64,000 bases of DNA from positions 3,048,585-3,112,584 of the forward strand of contig JACDQD010000002.1 of assembly GCA_019843655.1 (NCBI GenBank), given 5' to 3'. This document shows, one piece after another, positions 51,036 to 64,000 of the stretch (its first letter is position 1; each line of letters begins with the position of its first letter). The translations under genes were made by a program, and so were the position numbers. This stretch comes from Lethocerus indicus. Its lineage: Eukaryota; Arthropoda; Insecta; Hemiptera; Belostomatidae. The notes beneath the pieces are model-generated. The model made no database searches. It saw nothing but the letters and a program-made list of their open reading frames with translations, and had not been told where the DNA came from.

Positions 51036-51055
51036 TATAATAATAATAATAATAA
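51036..51055. repeat. (AAT)n microsatellite
   Basis: Six to seven ATA/AAT units. Confidence 0.9.
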
Positions 51056-54000
51056 GAGAACCCTCCGAGGTGTGCCAGCGAGTATAAAGATCGGGAATAA
51101 TGAAAAATTCGTCATTTTCAATCGCCCAGTTGGGCCTCGCCCTTATCCAAAGTCTCCTCAATATCGGCTCCTTTGTTCTTTACACAGCGAGGTACGCGTC
51201 AACAACATAATTCTAATAAAGGCGTTTAATGGTAGACAGAAATAGATGAACAGGGGAAGAAAATAGCCTGAGTAATATTCGCGGACGTGTAATCATCTCT
51301 GTATATAACTGTAAAGAAATTCACTTCGTTCAATTATTAACTAGGTTAATATTAACTACTAAGTCATGGGAATATATATTTATTTATATAATATGTATTC
51401 GTTTGCGTGGATCGATATTTATTATAGTAAAAGCACACAAAACAATTGTACTGTTCTCGAGAAATATTCTGGTCATTGTTGCCCTAAAAATACACTAATT
51501 AGTATTAGTACTATGAGTAACAATACCCTCAAAACATCCGAATTTAATTTACCGCGTTATTTTCACGCATCAAAGACAAAAGGACGGTGTACATGGGCAA
51601 ATGTGTTAGACGAATTTCCTCGTTAACGTTGTCAGGAGGAGAAAGGCGTTGTGGAGGAGTTCCCAAAGGCGCAATTATTTTGGTGGGGAGGTCAAATTTC
51701 AATTTTAACGACAGCTCGGTGTCACCGTCCACCCCCCCGGCTCCGCAACCCCAGGTTGGGCCCCTTTTCGCGCCCGCCCCCGGCGGTGCCTTATATCTGT
51801 TTATTTTTGGCCGATATCCAATAATGGAAGGATCGTGTGTCGATTGGATGGCAGCCCGCCGAGAGATATTCATTTCCTCTTTGCCGCCCTGTCAACCGGA
51901 ACTCTCTCCACCGCCGATTTCAAACCGCTCAACCCTCAGCTCCCTCGATTGGAGACGGAAAATATAAAAAATATATATATATAAAACGATTTTCCGCGTT
52001 TTCATTTATTCAGAGATCAGAGTGTGCGTAGAATGATCAGAAATGACGTTTCAACTAACCAGGTAAAGTGCAGCCTGGAACTGAAATGGAATTGAAAGAG
52101 AAGACTACAAAGTTTTATAACGCAGGAGTGGATTCGATGATTTACATAAAACATATCGTTTCTGAATGCAATTGTTAAAAAACGGAACGATAGGTTATTC
52201 GTATTTTTGGGAAGTGCTTTATGATTTCATGTCGTGTTACGATTAACACAATATGATGAAAGGGCTAATTTACACTTGTTTTAGTATCTTTATTTTCCTG
52301 TTTATTAAACCTTTTTATCGTTTTACAACCAATCAGAAGTTTCTAGGCCTGTGCCTTATTCCACTCTCGATTCTTGTTTATAGTGTTTTGTAAATATTTA
52401 AAAAGAAATAAATACTTTCTTAATTTTTAAAATTTCTTAGCGTTGCCGTTTATTTGTAAACTGGAATTGGTTACATATTTTACGCCACGATCTTTGTTTT
52501 TACTCTGGTGAAATAATCTCCAAGAGTGATTTGAATTGAATATTAACGAATTAGTAGTGAGTAGGTGAATACTTTGGAAAAGCGTCGTTCCATCCGAAGG
52601 TATGTACGGTAGAATAGCCGAAGTGAACAGCGCCGAAAATGGCTGAGATCTGGGGCGCGTAAATTCGGTAACACGGCGCTGGAATTCCAGAAACACATTT
52701 GAATTGGGAACTCCATGAATCGAATTCCGTGTAGCGGCAGTGCATGCAACTGTCGCATGTCGGTATCAAACCATCCGTTACTGACAGTAGAAACAGCGGG
52801 CCGGAAAACACTCTAATATCGCGATAAAGATATTATTATATAATAAGCTCTAAATTTGTTCTATCGTGTCTGTAAACCTCAATCGAATTTAAATTGATAC
52901 CGGCTGCGGTTGATCATTGAGAGATGAGAATCTTCACTGTAATCTGTGTCATCCGGTAAACAGGAGGTTTCCGTGACCCAATTTGAAAATAATCGATAGG
53001 AATATAGTGGAGATAGACTCAGCTTATCCGAGCTTTTGTCGCCCGTACTTTTTATCCATTCCGATTTCTGGTATTAAAATCAGATCAGTGTCTATCGCAA
53101 AAGATGCACGATGTTTTCACACACCGCGCAACCTTTTTTCCAACCGCTGATTTGAATTTCGATTTCGATTTTTCTCCTTCTTCACCGCGCTTTCAATCGG
53201 TATACATCATGCCCAACGTGTCGATTTAAATTTAACTTGAGACGGTTCAATATACAATGCGATTAAAACACTGATTAATAAAAATTAATTCATGATCTGT
53301 CTCCACTTGCCTAGTTACCACCCTACTGAATAGTGTTCCATTAACCGAATCCCCGTATGATTCGTGTCACTAAACCAACGGGGTTATTTCAGTTGAGCTA
53401 TTCTAGTTCCCGCGAAACTATACATCATGCAGCGTTGTTATAGTTTGTTATCAATTATAGTGTTTGGAAGGACAATCGGCGAACCTAGTTGCTGTCGGGG
53501 TTGGATTGGGACAATCGCTGGTCTGATACGGTCTGGGAGCGGTCGTTGTTTCCAACCCGGCTCTGGATCGAAGCCTGGCGCATGAATTATTACCGCCTTT
53601 GAGAACTAATACTGTCGGTCTCTGTTCTGCTCGCGGCCATTATGCGACGGGAAAGGCTTCAATGGGCGGTCCCGTCGGTCCCCCGGCCGCTAAGCCCTCC
53701 CAGCGCTGTTCCCTGTGTGTTTCTGCTTGTTCTGTACACTACAATAACCCACCCGGACCTCCGCCTGCACCTCCAACTCTGACGGCCTACGCCGGTAAAC
53801 ACCCGGCCAGCACACGACTGTTTGCCCGACAAATATGAACCCGGGTGAAATATTCCTACAATCAGCCTTCCCCGTATACCTTTTGTGCCCGAAGGATTCG
53901 GACCAACCGGAAGGAGTAATCGAGAGTAGACGGACCTCTGAAAACCGACCGAATACTGCATATATACACTACCTTTGTATTCCTTTTTAAGCGGAAACCT

Positions 54001-57000
54001 CATACCGAAATATCACTACTTAATTAATAATATTCTAGTTAATTCAACCTACATATATTTTTAAACTATTTCCGGCTATGAAAACCAGATATTCTACTTT
54101 TTTGTCGGAGTTAGGGGAGTGGAAATTCTATTTCCGCTTATTGCGCGGTATGGAAAGGCAGGATCCAATATCAGATTATGTGAAATCTCAGTATTAAAAT
54201 CTGACCACGTGAAAACCAACCTAGTGGTGTAGTACTATTTCCAGTATATCGAAATATTGTAAATGGTCATCCATTATTAAAAGTCAGACCAATTTATACC
54301 CTATTGAGAACTGATCAAAGGTAGAACAACTAGCTTGAACTATTCTACAATTTAAATTTTAGACGTAATTCGTAAACATTAATTCACCCAAAACCGACAC
54401 CATGCGCTATGTGCTTTCTAAGCAAACTATTCGACATTAAGATAATGAAAGCCATTTTCTGTCTCGCCTATTCTGGGATTTAGCTATAATTTACTTTTTA
54501 TGTCTTTCAGTCCTTGATTAGTTCTTAGATTTACTCGTCGTTATATTTGCATAACAACGCAAGAGAGAACGTTTCTCCAGGTTTATACAATCATTGTTAA
54601 TTATTTAAAACCCCATTTATTTGCCGGTATATAAAACTGTATGGTACTGGTTCCGAGGGACTGAATAGGTTCGGATTCTTCTCGGAGTGGGGCGATTCGT
54701 CGTGATAGGCCTGCAGAGTAATTGTTCAAACAAATATAATAAGTTGACTCGTCGTTTCAATTTCTGATATATCTATGTTTCATTCCTGTATGTGTTCCGG
54801 GTTGGGGCGGTGGCTGCTTTCGGCCGACCCCCGCAAACGAGGGCTCCCTCGTTAATTGGATGATCGAATGTGGCGGCCGGTGGGGCCGCGGTCAGAGTCC
54901 CTCCTCACTCCCGGCTGGCTGGGACTAAATTTTGCGCGAGTTTGTACTCGGGTACTTTGTTTCATTATTCAATTTGAGCCGGCAACGGCGTTCCAGCCAA
55001 TTAAGAATAGCGGATTGGTTGGCTGTCTGCTCCTAGTGACGCAATTACACTCTGGGGTCGGGCGGCCCCAACCCCCACCCCTACCTGGTGAACACGAGTT
55101 AACGCTCAACTTCGCCAAATTGGATTTGCCCCCGACTGCATTTCATAAAGTTTATCGTTTGACTGATATCAAATGAGGACCCATTTAAACATTACTGGAA
55201 AGTTTAAAACTGCCTATCGCACATTCAGCGCGACATTTTGATCGACCCTCAACCGTGTTCAGCGCCTGTTGAATATACATAAATTATGAACAATTCAGTG
55301 TCACTAATGTATAAGTTGGTTAAGTTTAAAGATTGGTTCAGGGGGCGATTCTAGGAACAGATCATAACGACTACACAACGATGTTCTGCAATTATGCGAA
55401 AACGATTAAAATCGTCTATAAGCGAGAAGCGACGATTATTAAGGAGGACAGTAAAACTATTATGTGTAAACCTAATATCTAAATCAATACCACTGCTCTC
55501 ATATTTCTATACTTCTTAGGATATTCAGGGTGAAAGGTTAATGGAAGGAGTTTTGTATAATTCTTTCTTGGATAGCAGCTCGAAACCAATTAGCCCGATA
55601 AACTGCCCAATAATTATTCGACCTCATCGCTCATAGGTTACATTGTTATACCCTAGTATGTACTTAAACTGTACTGAAACTATCTTACTATAGTCAAAAA
55701 ATAAAATATTGTCACTATTTATGTTGAATATAGATATTTGTTTAGGGTTCCACAATGTTAAGTGAACGATAACTATTGATATTAATTCCTGACAAAACTA
55801 TGTAATTTTTTCAGTTTAGTACGTTTATCTAATGATGAACTTACATTTAGAGGTTCAGTTTCGTTGTTTTCTATTGTAATCAGACGCACATTTTCTTATC
55901 TAATCGATTGCCCTCGAATATATCAGTGGGCTGTTGATCTGAAGGGTAGGGGAACACACTTCGGTAAAGTCCTCAACCCGTGCTCGGTATTCGGACCGAA
56001 ACCGGTAAAAAGCGACTAATTAAGTCCAGAAACTCTCCGTAATCGATTTATTTCAACTGTTCCCCCCCCCCACCCCCGTTTCCGAAACTCGTTCGCCGTT
56101 CTGGTCGTGATTGGTGCGGCGGAGGTAAAAAACGATTTAAGGGGGCGACCACTTCACAGAGGGGCGGGAGGGGAATTTTCACAGGAGGGCGGTCGCACCC
56201 CTCCCGTTAGGCGCCTTAGGGTTGAGCAAGTGCCATTTGCAAGTGAGAAGTCGGAGACCGCCCGAGGGGCCGTGTTTTGAAAGCGATCGCCTAGAAACAA
56301 AAACCAAATTAAAGAGAGCCGAGTTAATTGGTCGGTGAAGGGGGGACAGTGAAGGGCTGAAAGGCTGGACACACGCTGGAAGGGCCCCCCAACCCCGCCA
56401 CCAATTAAAACTTGTACAAAAGGAGCTATCCCGAGCTTACGCTCCCCGCGGTAATTACACCGGGCCCGCTAGGACCCTGTCACCAGCACCGACCCCCGGG
56501 CTGTCTCCTTATATTTTTCGCTTTTTTATTTTCCGTCTTATTTTAATTATCTCCCTTCTGCCCATCGCTAATGAACCGTATTATCGCTAATGCCGCGGAC
56601 GATATACTATGGTTTGATCGAGAACGCACGAAAAATCGGCGATCGCGCGATGGTAAACGACCGTACGCATCCTTCGACTGTTTCGTTAGCATTTCGTTAA
56701 CAACTGTCGTTATTTTAATACTCGGGGCACTATTGCAGGCACTATTTCATATCCTGAGAGAACTAAATTTACACTGTTACTGTGTTGAGAGTTTTTGTTA
56801 TACGTAGTAGGCAAATTTTCTGATGTTGAGGAAAGAATATTTTCGGAATCAGAGTGTTCTATGAACGTTATGTGTGTTTCACGGTGTAGTTTCATTCGAA
56901 ATTAATTGAATAATAATGCATTACTGTTATATATTCTAGAAGGGTAAACTCTTAAGTGTTGGGGCATTACCGAACTAGATTTAATTTAAATTACTCATTT

Positions 57001-60000
57001 ATTCTTCCTTCATTTTACCCAAGTAACAATTGTGCTTTTTATTTTAAAGTCTGGGTTAAAGTTCATTCATTATGACTACTGAGAACTTTTTAATCCAGTA
57101 AAGCCAAAGAAAATTAAATGCTGTTTTTTTTTATTAATTTCAATTTTCCATCTATTCATATTTCATTTATTCGGATATCCAGCAGCGAAACCCTAACACT
57201 CCCCTAATCTGCTGTAGTAGTTGAGCCTAAACAGAGAATTCCATTTTGGTACCTGAATAGAATAAAAAGACATCTGTCGTGGAGTTGACTTGAAGTGAGT
57301 TTTAATAAATCTACGTTTGTATTCAGTCACTTACAGGCCTTTCATTTCCCGAAGGCCCAATTTCCTTCAGGTTGCATGATTTTCAAGTGATAAAATTTAT
57401 ATTCAAATCAGTCGCATTATGTTGGGGAAGGATTTAATCCCGCCATGAGTTAACCACCTTTCCCATAAGTATATTTCTGCGATATTATTCAGTGATAAAG
57501 CCCTGCTTCGAGCCTTTTTTAAATTTATTTTATAAGAAATCAACCCTGAGATTCTTAATTATTCTTGAATTTATAATTTGAAAACGCTAAAAAACCAATT
57601 CAAAACACTTGAAGATCTAAAAAAACGATTTATAAGAACAAATGCTACGTAACTAAAAATTGGATATATACAGAAAATAGATCGCTATTTCCCTCCACCT
57701 CAAAATTTAATTTACGTACATTGTTTCTGGACTTAGTCTTTATTTCGTTATTAGAGTCAATTCATTATTGGGTTATTTCTCTGCCACAGTTTTGAAAATT
57801 TGTAAATTTTGACGAGCCTAAAAGTAAAATAGACTATGTTTATACAATGTGAAGTTGTATGATGAACGCGGCGCATAATCGGTGCCAGTTTGACGCTATA
57901 AGCAACGCGACGGAACGCGTTTCCACAGAACATAGTCTCAACAACAAACTGCGCTATAAATTTCGAGGCGAAACTCCGATCTATACATAAAGGGGGAATT
58001 CCTTTCGCCCTGGTCTCTTTCTTGTCTAATGGTTCCGGGAAATGTTTCCTACGGCTAAAAGAGACCGCAATTTATTCGACCGCTTGTTCTGTGCCAATGA
58101 CAAATTCGCCCCGCCCCGATTCTATATTACACCGTGGAAATTGTAAAAATATTAAGAAAAAAGCATCCACGCAAAGATTTGCATCCTGCAAATTTTCGGC
58201 GCCAGACCACAACTGAGAAACAGAATTTAAAGATCGGTCACAAGGAAATTATAGAACAGTTCCAGATTAGAAATATAATTAGATCGCACTAACTAATTTG
58301 ATTATAAAATTTTAATATATTTAAATCGCATCAAATTCTGTGCTTTATCATAAGTGAAAAGCCTTAATTTATATGGATACAAATAGTATAATAATGACAT
58401 TTACCAATAGTTTAAATATGGCATAATGTTGTTTATGTTATTTAAAACTGTCTTACAGTGCATGTCAATTGAAATAATCGGATCAGTTAAATTCATAGCT
58501 TTCTCGGTCTGATTGATTTTCTATTGAGGTCGTTTAGAGAATGATAATATAGACAGAGATATTGAGAAAGGTGAAATCCAGAATGATACTGTAAAAGGTA
58601 GATTGAGTGGTCTTTTGTTGTTGGCCACCCCCACCCTGGCGTTCTTCAGTTTATCGCGTTTTGAAATTTCCTCAATCCCTCAATTGTACCCGATGGGAAT
58701 TTCGTAGTTTTATTTTAATAAGCTTAATGCAATTCTTAAAGTCAAGAATGATTCCTTTCTGGCTGTAATTTCAAAATACTTTTCGGGCAAATAACTATTT
58801 AAAACCCTCAAAATTTCATCTTCATATGCTAATGGATGTGTAATTGTGAGGCGTTATTTAATTTGAAATATCTACCTGCGAGCGGTTCGGTTCTACCATA
58901 ATTCACTTCATAGTTCTAAAGTATAGAAAAAACCAGATTAAAATCCAACCAGCTGCAGCTGCTTAGCCTATTAACCCATCATCATCCTTTCATCATAGAT
59001 GTTAAATATTAGGACTAGATATGTGCCCTGAACAAAAAATTAGCGAAAAAATATAATACGGAAAATGAATGTCACTGCATCAAACGAATACCTACTAGAA
59101 ATAGTTGAAAAAGAAGAAATTTTGTTTTATCAGTTTGTTAATGGATAAACAAAAGCAGTGGGTGATGGTTTCGTGATTTAGCAGAGGTGACTATACAGAT
59201 TTAATAACAAGAACAATAATCATTAGTTTTAAATTTAAAAACATGAAACGGGAATGTATGAAAGCCATGTATCAATTTTTCTATTTCTTTGGAAATTGTT
59301 CCAATTGTGCTCTCGCTAGTTACAATTTGATAAAGGTTTATAAACCATTTGAGAATACAGCCGGAGATAGTGCTAATAACTTTATTTCACTACACCATTG
59401 GGCGGAGAGTAGTAAATGAAAGGGATATATATTCAAGGGCCGGGCCAAATAAAACTAAATAAAATCGTTTTCCATGAATCACTGATAAAGTACGGGCCGC
59501 AAAACGGAGAACCTTTTGTGAAAAAGCGGGCGGACTTTATTGTATTTCTTTTTTTTTCCTCCATAGGCGTCGGCCCACGTGGGCCGACAAAGGCGTTGGC
59601 CCCGGGGCCTCCTCCTGCACAATGGTATTGTACCACCCCCTCCCCCTGCCCCTCACCCGAGGGCCACAAGAAACACAAAGTGCCAGGACCTCGCGCCGCC
59701 CCTGTTACCACTAAAGGTAATAACCGTGCCCGGTTCTCCTGCACAGTCGTTTTTGTGATACGGTCGCCCAGGAAATACTGTGCTCGCCCTGAGTGGGGAA
59801 ATGTAAAAATAATAACAATAAAACGGAGAGGTCGAGGAAAATGTTATTGGCCGAACGGTGAATGTAGAAGGACAATAATTAAGCTTTTCTCTCATTCAGA
59901 AAATATTACGAGATTTTTAATAATAGGATTTTCACTCCCAATTCATAATCCTTTCATCATTGTACGAGTACACAAAAATAAAAAAAAAATCGCGATATGG

Positions 60001-60063
60001 TTAGGAAAATTAATATGTATATGCATTATTGCAGTGGTGTATATATTTGTTCGGGTGATGTGA

Positions 60064-60077
60064 TGTGTGTGTGTGTG
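60064..60077. repeat. (TG)n microsatellite
   Basis: Seven TG units. Confidence 0.9.
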
Positions 60078-60575
60078 GTGAAATGTTCCTCTTCCGGTAT
60101 TGTTTCAAAGAGAATCGTTTGATAGACTTTACAGCGGGGATCACAAACCGTCCGGAAAATAATGAGGGGGAATAAATCGCTCTAAGGAGAATTAAGACGA
60201 GTCCATTTTCGCGTAATTGGATCTAAGACAATTGCAGGCACTTATCGGGCGTTGAAAACGGCTTCGAGGGAACAATTTGCAGCCGAATCTCATAACGCGT
60301 TGTTCTGCCATCACGCTTTGCCCCCTCACTTTTCATAGGTAATTGGTAGATTAAATCCTATTTATATAAACAACGCGATTATATTAGGGAAAGATTCCTG
60401 TTGTTATCACTGATTTATAATATATTTGTATAGAAACATATTCAAATTAGTCCACTCCATGACACACCGGTTTCAAGTTATCTTCATCCTACAATTTTAT
60501 TACTATGAGGTACTTTCGTACATTGCTTCTACACTTTATCAATGGTTGAGGTTTGTTTATCACGAAATATAAATA

Positions 60576-61230
60576 TTATCCAATTAGTCCTTGAAGGGTT
60601 TTGACCTCCCTAACCCCTAACGAGCCTCCGGTAGGATCGCTTAATACTGTGCAAAGAACCTCAGTTTGCTGGGGTTGACCCCCTGGTATTCTGGGAATTT
60701 TCCTGTTTAGTGTTTCAGTCAGAAGGACTTCGATCGGACCCTGATGACGAAACCAGTACGATTTCCGAAACGTCAGGAGCAAACACCCGAGAGAGCCTCA
60801 GAAATAAAGGAGAGAAAGCCTTCCAGTGGAGTTCGCTCATGTGGTTTCCAAATACGGTAAAAATCCCGGAAAAGGAGGGGGCGACCCCCGTCGTGAAACG
60901 GACGACAGAATTGATCCGAGAAATCAGAATTAAGGGATTTCAAATGGTAACGCTCGCAATTAGACCGACGGGGTAAGAACAATGTGGGGGTGTAATCCAC
61001 CTGGGAGGCCGCAACATCCACCCTACAGTGACCGCTCCAAAGTCCCGCCCAAGCTCGGACCTGACACAACTGACCGTTGGGGGGGCTCAACATAGACACA
61101 GAGTAAATCCTCATCACGGACATTTAATTCAAACTTGTCCTGCACTTCCTATTTCACAACGATCAGTTATATCAACGTGTGCCGGGTCAATGCCCACATA
61201 CAGTACAATATGAAAGAACGTATGTGAGTT
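60576..61230. other. GC-rich segment of unknown nature, possible old retroelement
   Basis: A moderately GC-rich, low-AT block with overlapping frames on both strands (60710-60976 +, 60773-61123 -, 60576-60782 -). A loose similarity of GGGGTTGACC...TTTTCCTGT to 30648-30690 suggests a shared dispersed repeat, but the match is short. No reverse transcriptase or integrase motif is visible. Confidence 0.25.
60741..60774 (+). ncRNA. Possible decayed hammerhead-like hairpin
   Basis: CTGATGA (60741-60747), an imperfect stem II (GAAA-C-C with G-A-TTTC and loop AGTAC), GAAA (60767-60770) and C-GTC (60771-60774) occur in hammerhead order. Stem I is not convincing: bases flanking the core pair only as CCTGA/TCAGG, which overlaps the core itself. 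The pair beside the core in stem II is C-C. It is unrelated in sequence to the 35 kb motif. It may be a dead ribozyme from another retroelement, or chance. Confidence 0.25.
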
Positions 61231-63021
61231 GGTTAAGCGGAGTTGGAGTCAGATTCGTAGATTTACAACACCGAACATCCTTTCTTTAATTGAATAAACA
61301 CAAATATAAATGTAAATAAAAAACGAAATGTGCCTATGTTTTTCATAAATCGGCCAACGATAATTATAATCTCAAGCCAGTAGCGTTTCCGTCCTCGGAA
61401 TGTTCAAGTTCAATTACGGAGTTAAAGCCGCAGGTTTTCCCAACTGAATGTACGGTATTACAAAAATTACCAATGAAAACATTTACCAGTGGATATTATT
61501 CTCGTGGATAATATGCAGATTTACCAAGCATTCTCCGCCAGCGTTATCTGTGTACATTCAGTCGATTAAAGAACACTTCAGGAGGTTTAAACGGAGTCCT
61601 CAAAAGCTTTAGCCAGCGATTTACATAGTAATGAACCCCTTCGTGAAATCCCCTTCGGGCGGGTTCAGTGTCTTCACTAGCGGAAATTTGTTACTGAATT
61701 GCACTGTTTTTTTTTTATCTCGAACTGAGATGGGATTTCCTCAATGTGCATAAAGAGAGGATATGGAATAGTATGGGCAATGTGATCGCTATATAGTGAG
61801 CTGTTTTTATTGGGTCGGTAATATATCAATCTACGGCTTTATTTTAATATATCTTAATTGCAGAAACAATAAGAATTCCATAAGAAGATAGTAGGAAAAA
61901 CATCGACTTCCTAATGATGCTTCGTCGAGACTTCCATATATATTTTATAATATTATACGGTAATTTCGATTCCATTGCTGACGAGGAACTGATATTCTTC
62001 CCACTTTCCTATTCAACCGCGCAACTCCCTTCAAATGCTTTTCAAAGTTAGACAGGATGCCTTGAGCGCAATAATTGAAATGGCACACGAGTAGATGTTA
62101 AATACGTTTTGGAAACATTAGAAAGGGAATAGAGTCCATTGTCTATTGTGCAATTGAGACACCTGCGGGTAACTTCGGGCTGTTCACTGTTGGTTTACAG
62201 TGGGACGAACGCGATATTAACGCTTAGCGTCTTCAACTCCAAACCAGCAACGGGTAAACTTTTCACGTTTCCGCTTCCATGTTTAATGAATCCTCGCCCC
62301 TCCGCCGCCCTAAATATGCTCTCGTTCTGTATTCATGAAATATTTAATGAGATAACTCCCAAGTCTTGGCCAACTTGCAAACCGTTCTGTTTTTCTTTTC
62401 AGAACTTTCAGAATTTAAACCGATTCTGAAATATTTTCACAGCCTAATCAGATTAATAGATGGGGCATAGTCTAATAATATATTTGAATTGTATAATACA
62501 TATTTAAACTAAAAATACATATTTTACTTATATTCGATATTTTTAATTATAAATAACACACAAGACAAGAGTCTCATTGAAGTATTCCTCCCACAAACAC
62601 ACAGTTTCTGACACACGATATCGTTCTACTAAGTCTTTAGTACTGCATCGTTTCTCATATAGTTCCGGGCACAGTAAGTCTTCATTTCATTTCCATTTTA
62701 GGCGACAACATAACATTAGTTTGAAAGCGGTATTTGACTCAATCAAAACTGACAATAGTTAATTGTACACTCGTCAGTAACCCGCCGGCCTCTGTTTAAT
62801 GACGCTTTTGGAGTCTGCACGTGCAAATTGGCCGTCGGTCATTACGCAAGAGGGGCATTTTATAACGCGAACATCGGGCGCGCAATGCGGACAATGAGAG
62901 CTTGTTCGCAGCCGGTTTACAAAGGAGGCATTGTCCCCGGGGCCTTATATGACTGGGAGCCGACATTGAGAGGGTGCGGGGGGGCCGCCTGCACCACTGA
63001 ATTAGCACCGCTCGTTCCCCC

Positions 63022-63036
63022 CTCTCTCTCTCTCTC
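63022..63036. repeat. (CT)n microsatellite
   Basis: Seven CT units after a C run. Confidence 0.9.
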
Positions 63037-63816
63037 TTTACTAACTCAGTAACTAAACTTTACCTGGAGAGTAGTGAACACTCCCCCGCCCACTTTATGG
63101 ACTCCCCTATTCACTCCTCGACTCTAGAAACACTGCCTTTAATATTCTCAAGGCGACTGTCTAATAAATTGCTTTCGAATTTTTAAGGGTAAGAGCCAGA
63201 ATTTAACGCAAGAAGAATTAACATCTGGAGTTAGTCGGCTCCATTCGTAGCAGATTCAAAATTACAATCGGGGGAAACTTCACACAGCGACCGGAAACTC
63301 TTCAAAACACCCTTAAGTGTGTTGTAAAACTTCCTATTACATAACACAATATTAGTTGGATATTAACTGTTCTGGACGATTGATCATTTCGAAACTGTTT
63401 AGATTAATTGATGTAGTGTTATTAGTCGGGGCTATTTGAATAGAGAAAACCGAATTTTCAAATTGCTGAGTCAAATTTTGCAAGATACTTGTGAAACCAA
63501 ATTAACAATATTCGGCCACGATTCCGAAAGGGTGAGAGTTCTTCCATCCAGTTATCATATTTACAATAAAAAAATTACGCTGAAGGAGAGAAAGAACAAA
63601 CTATATATTAATATACTGGTATAATATTTCTTTTATAAAGGGTAATTTTGCATTATATTTGAATGAGTGTGCGGTATATATATGGTGCCATTTTTCCTCT
63701 CTTGACCCGAGCTTGTCTACACGTTGAAGGCAATCTCGGTTTGATTCCAACCATTTATTTTATTTAATTAATCGCGCCGGGCGCCCGACACGATTTTTAA
63801 GGAAATGGGAGAGTGG

Positions 63817-63831
63817 GAGAGAGAGAGAGAG
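63817..63831. repeat. (GA)n microsatellite
   Basis: Seven GA units in a purine-rich stretch. Confidence 0.9.
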
Positions 63832-64000
63832 GGGAGCGAGGGTCATTTAACAATGCCAATTTTCGAACGTCCCGATCGAGCGTGTTGTCGGCAATTTATT
63901 TTCTTTAAGTCGGTTCCGTTCATTTACAGCGCTGTGTATTGATTGGCCCCGGCTTCCACCGCCCGGGGCGGTTCCAGTCGGTAAATCCGAACCGGCCTCA

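Larger units (their letters stand above)
45162..60575. other. Non-coding gene desert with GC islands
   Basis: GC-rich islands at about 46010-46250, 46740-46940, 48130-48720, 50400-50980, 51640-51950, 53480-53850, 54790-55100, 55930-56560 and 59560-59720. Intervening DNA is AT-rich and unique-looking. No splice-bounded exon, tRNA or element end was recognised. The longest frame in the window (59416-60063, 215 codons) crosses a proline/glycine-rich island and then an AT-rich segment, and looks accidental. Confidence 0.5.
61231..64000. other. Non-coding, GC-rich toward the right edge
   Basis: AT-rich DNA with GC islands at about 62820-63120 and from 63880 to the end. CT (63022-63036) and GA (63817-63831) microsatellites are present. 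No exon recognised. Confidence 0.5.

Noticed and set aside
53480..53590. Possible tRNA or tRNA-derived SINE (GATCGAAGCC resembles a B box)
   Set aside because: No matching A box at the right distance, no cloverleaf stems and no tail.
59416..60063. 215-codon + strand ORF, the longest in the window
   Set aside because: It crosses a Pro/Gly-rich GC island and then Lys/Ile-rich AT-rich DNA. It overlaps open minus-strand frames and shows no domain, so it is best explained by low stop density.
1..64000. CRISPR array, bacterial operon or rRNA genes
   Set aside because: No regularly spaced direct repeats, no dense coding and no rRNA signature; the window is eukaryotic.

Overview
The window looks like nuclear DNA of an arthropod, most probably an insect. 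There are no operons or long ORFs. Most of it is AT-rich intergenic or intronic DNA broken by GC-rich islands of roughly 0.2-1 kb. CpG dinucleotides are not visibly depleted. There are many short microsatellites and a few decayed DNA transposons, including a mariner whose TA-flanked termini resemble the irritans type common in insects. This placement is inference; no rRNA, tRNA or species-diagnostic gene was found.

The only convincing host coding sequence is one short exon on the + strand at 15959-16083. It has a good splice acceptor, a five-codon upstream ORF, a start codon in good context, a typical signal peptide, and a splice donor after 27 complete codons. It begins a secreted or membrane protein that I cannot name. 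I found no further exon, so much of the ~48 kb downstream may be its first coding intron, or a regulatory gene desert.

Mobile-element relics are: a DUF4817-type transposase pseudogene joined to a terminal repeat (13.5-13.9 kb); a Tc1-like helix-turn-helix fragment (25.5 kb); a solo repeat arm (27.4 kb); an inverted pair of the same arm with TA flanks (35.35-35.73 kb); a degraded mariner (36.7 kb); an internally deleted mariner with TA target site and long inverted ends (39.0-39.55 kb); and another transposase-like HTH fragment (44.9 kb).

The most interesting signal is in the repeat shared by the 13.8, 27.4 and 35.4-35.7 kb elements. It encodes a compact type I hammerhead-ribozyme-like motif: CTGAAGA core, short stem II, GAAA, a two-base-pair stem III, a GTC or GTA cleavage triplet, and a complementary GCTA/TAGC stem I. 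At 35.4-35.7 kb two intact motifs sit head to head in an inverted-repeat element. At 13.8 kb the motif has lost stem II and lies just downstream of a transposase C-terminus. This raises the possibility that hammerhead motifs lie in the terminal repeats of a TA-targeting DNA transposon, rather than in the Penelope-like elements or retrozymes where animal hammerheads are usually described.

The remaining sequence is described by region, with its GC islands, simple repeats and hairpins. No computation was run; composition statements are from reading.
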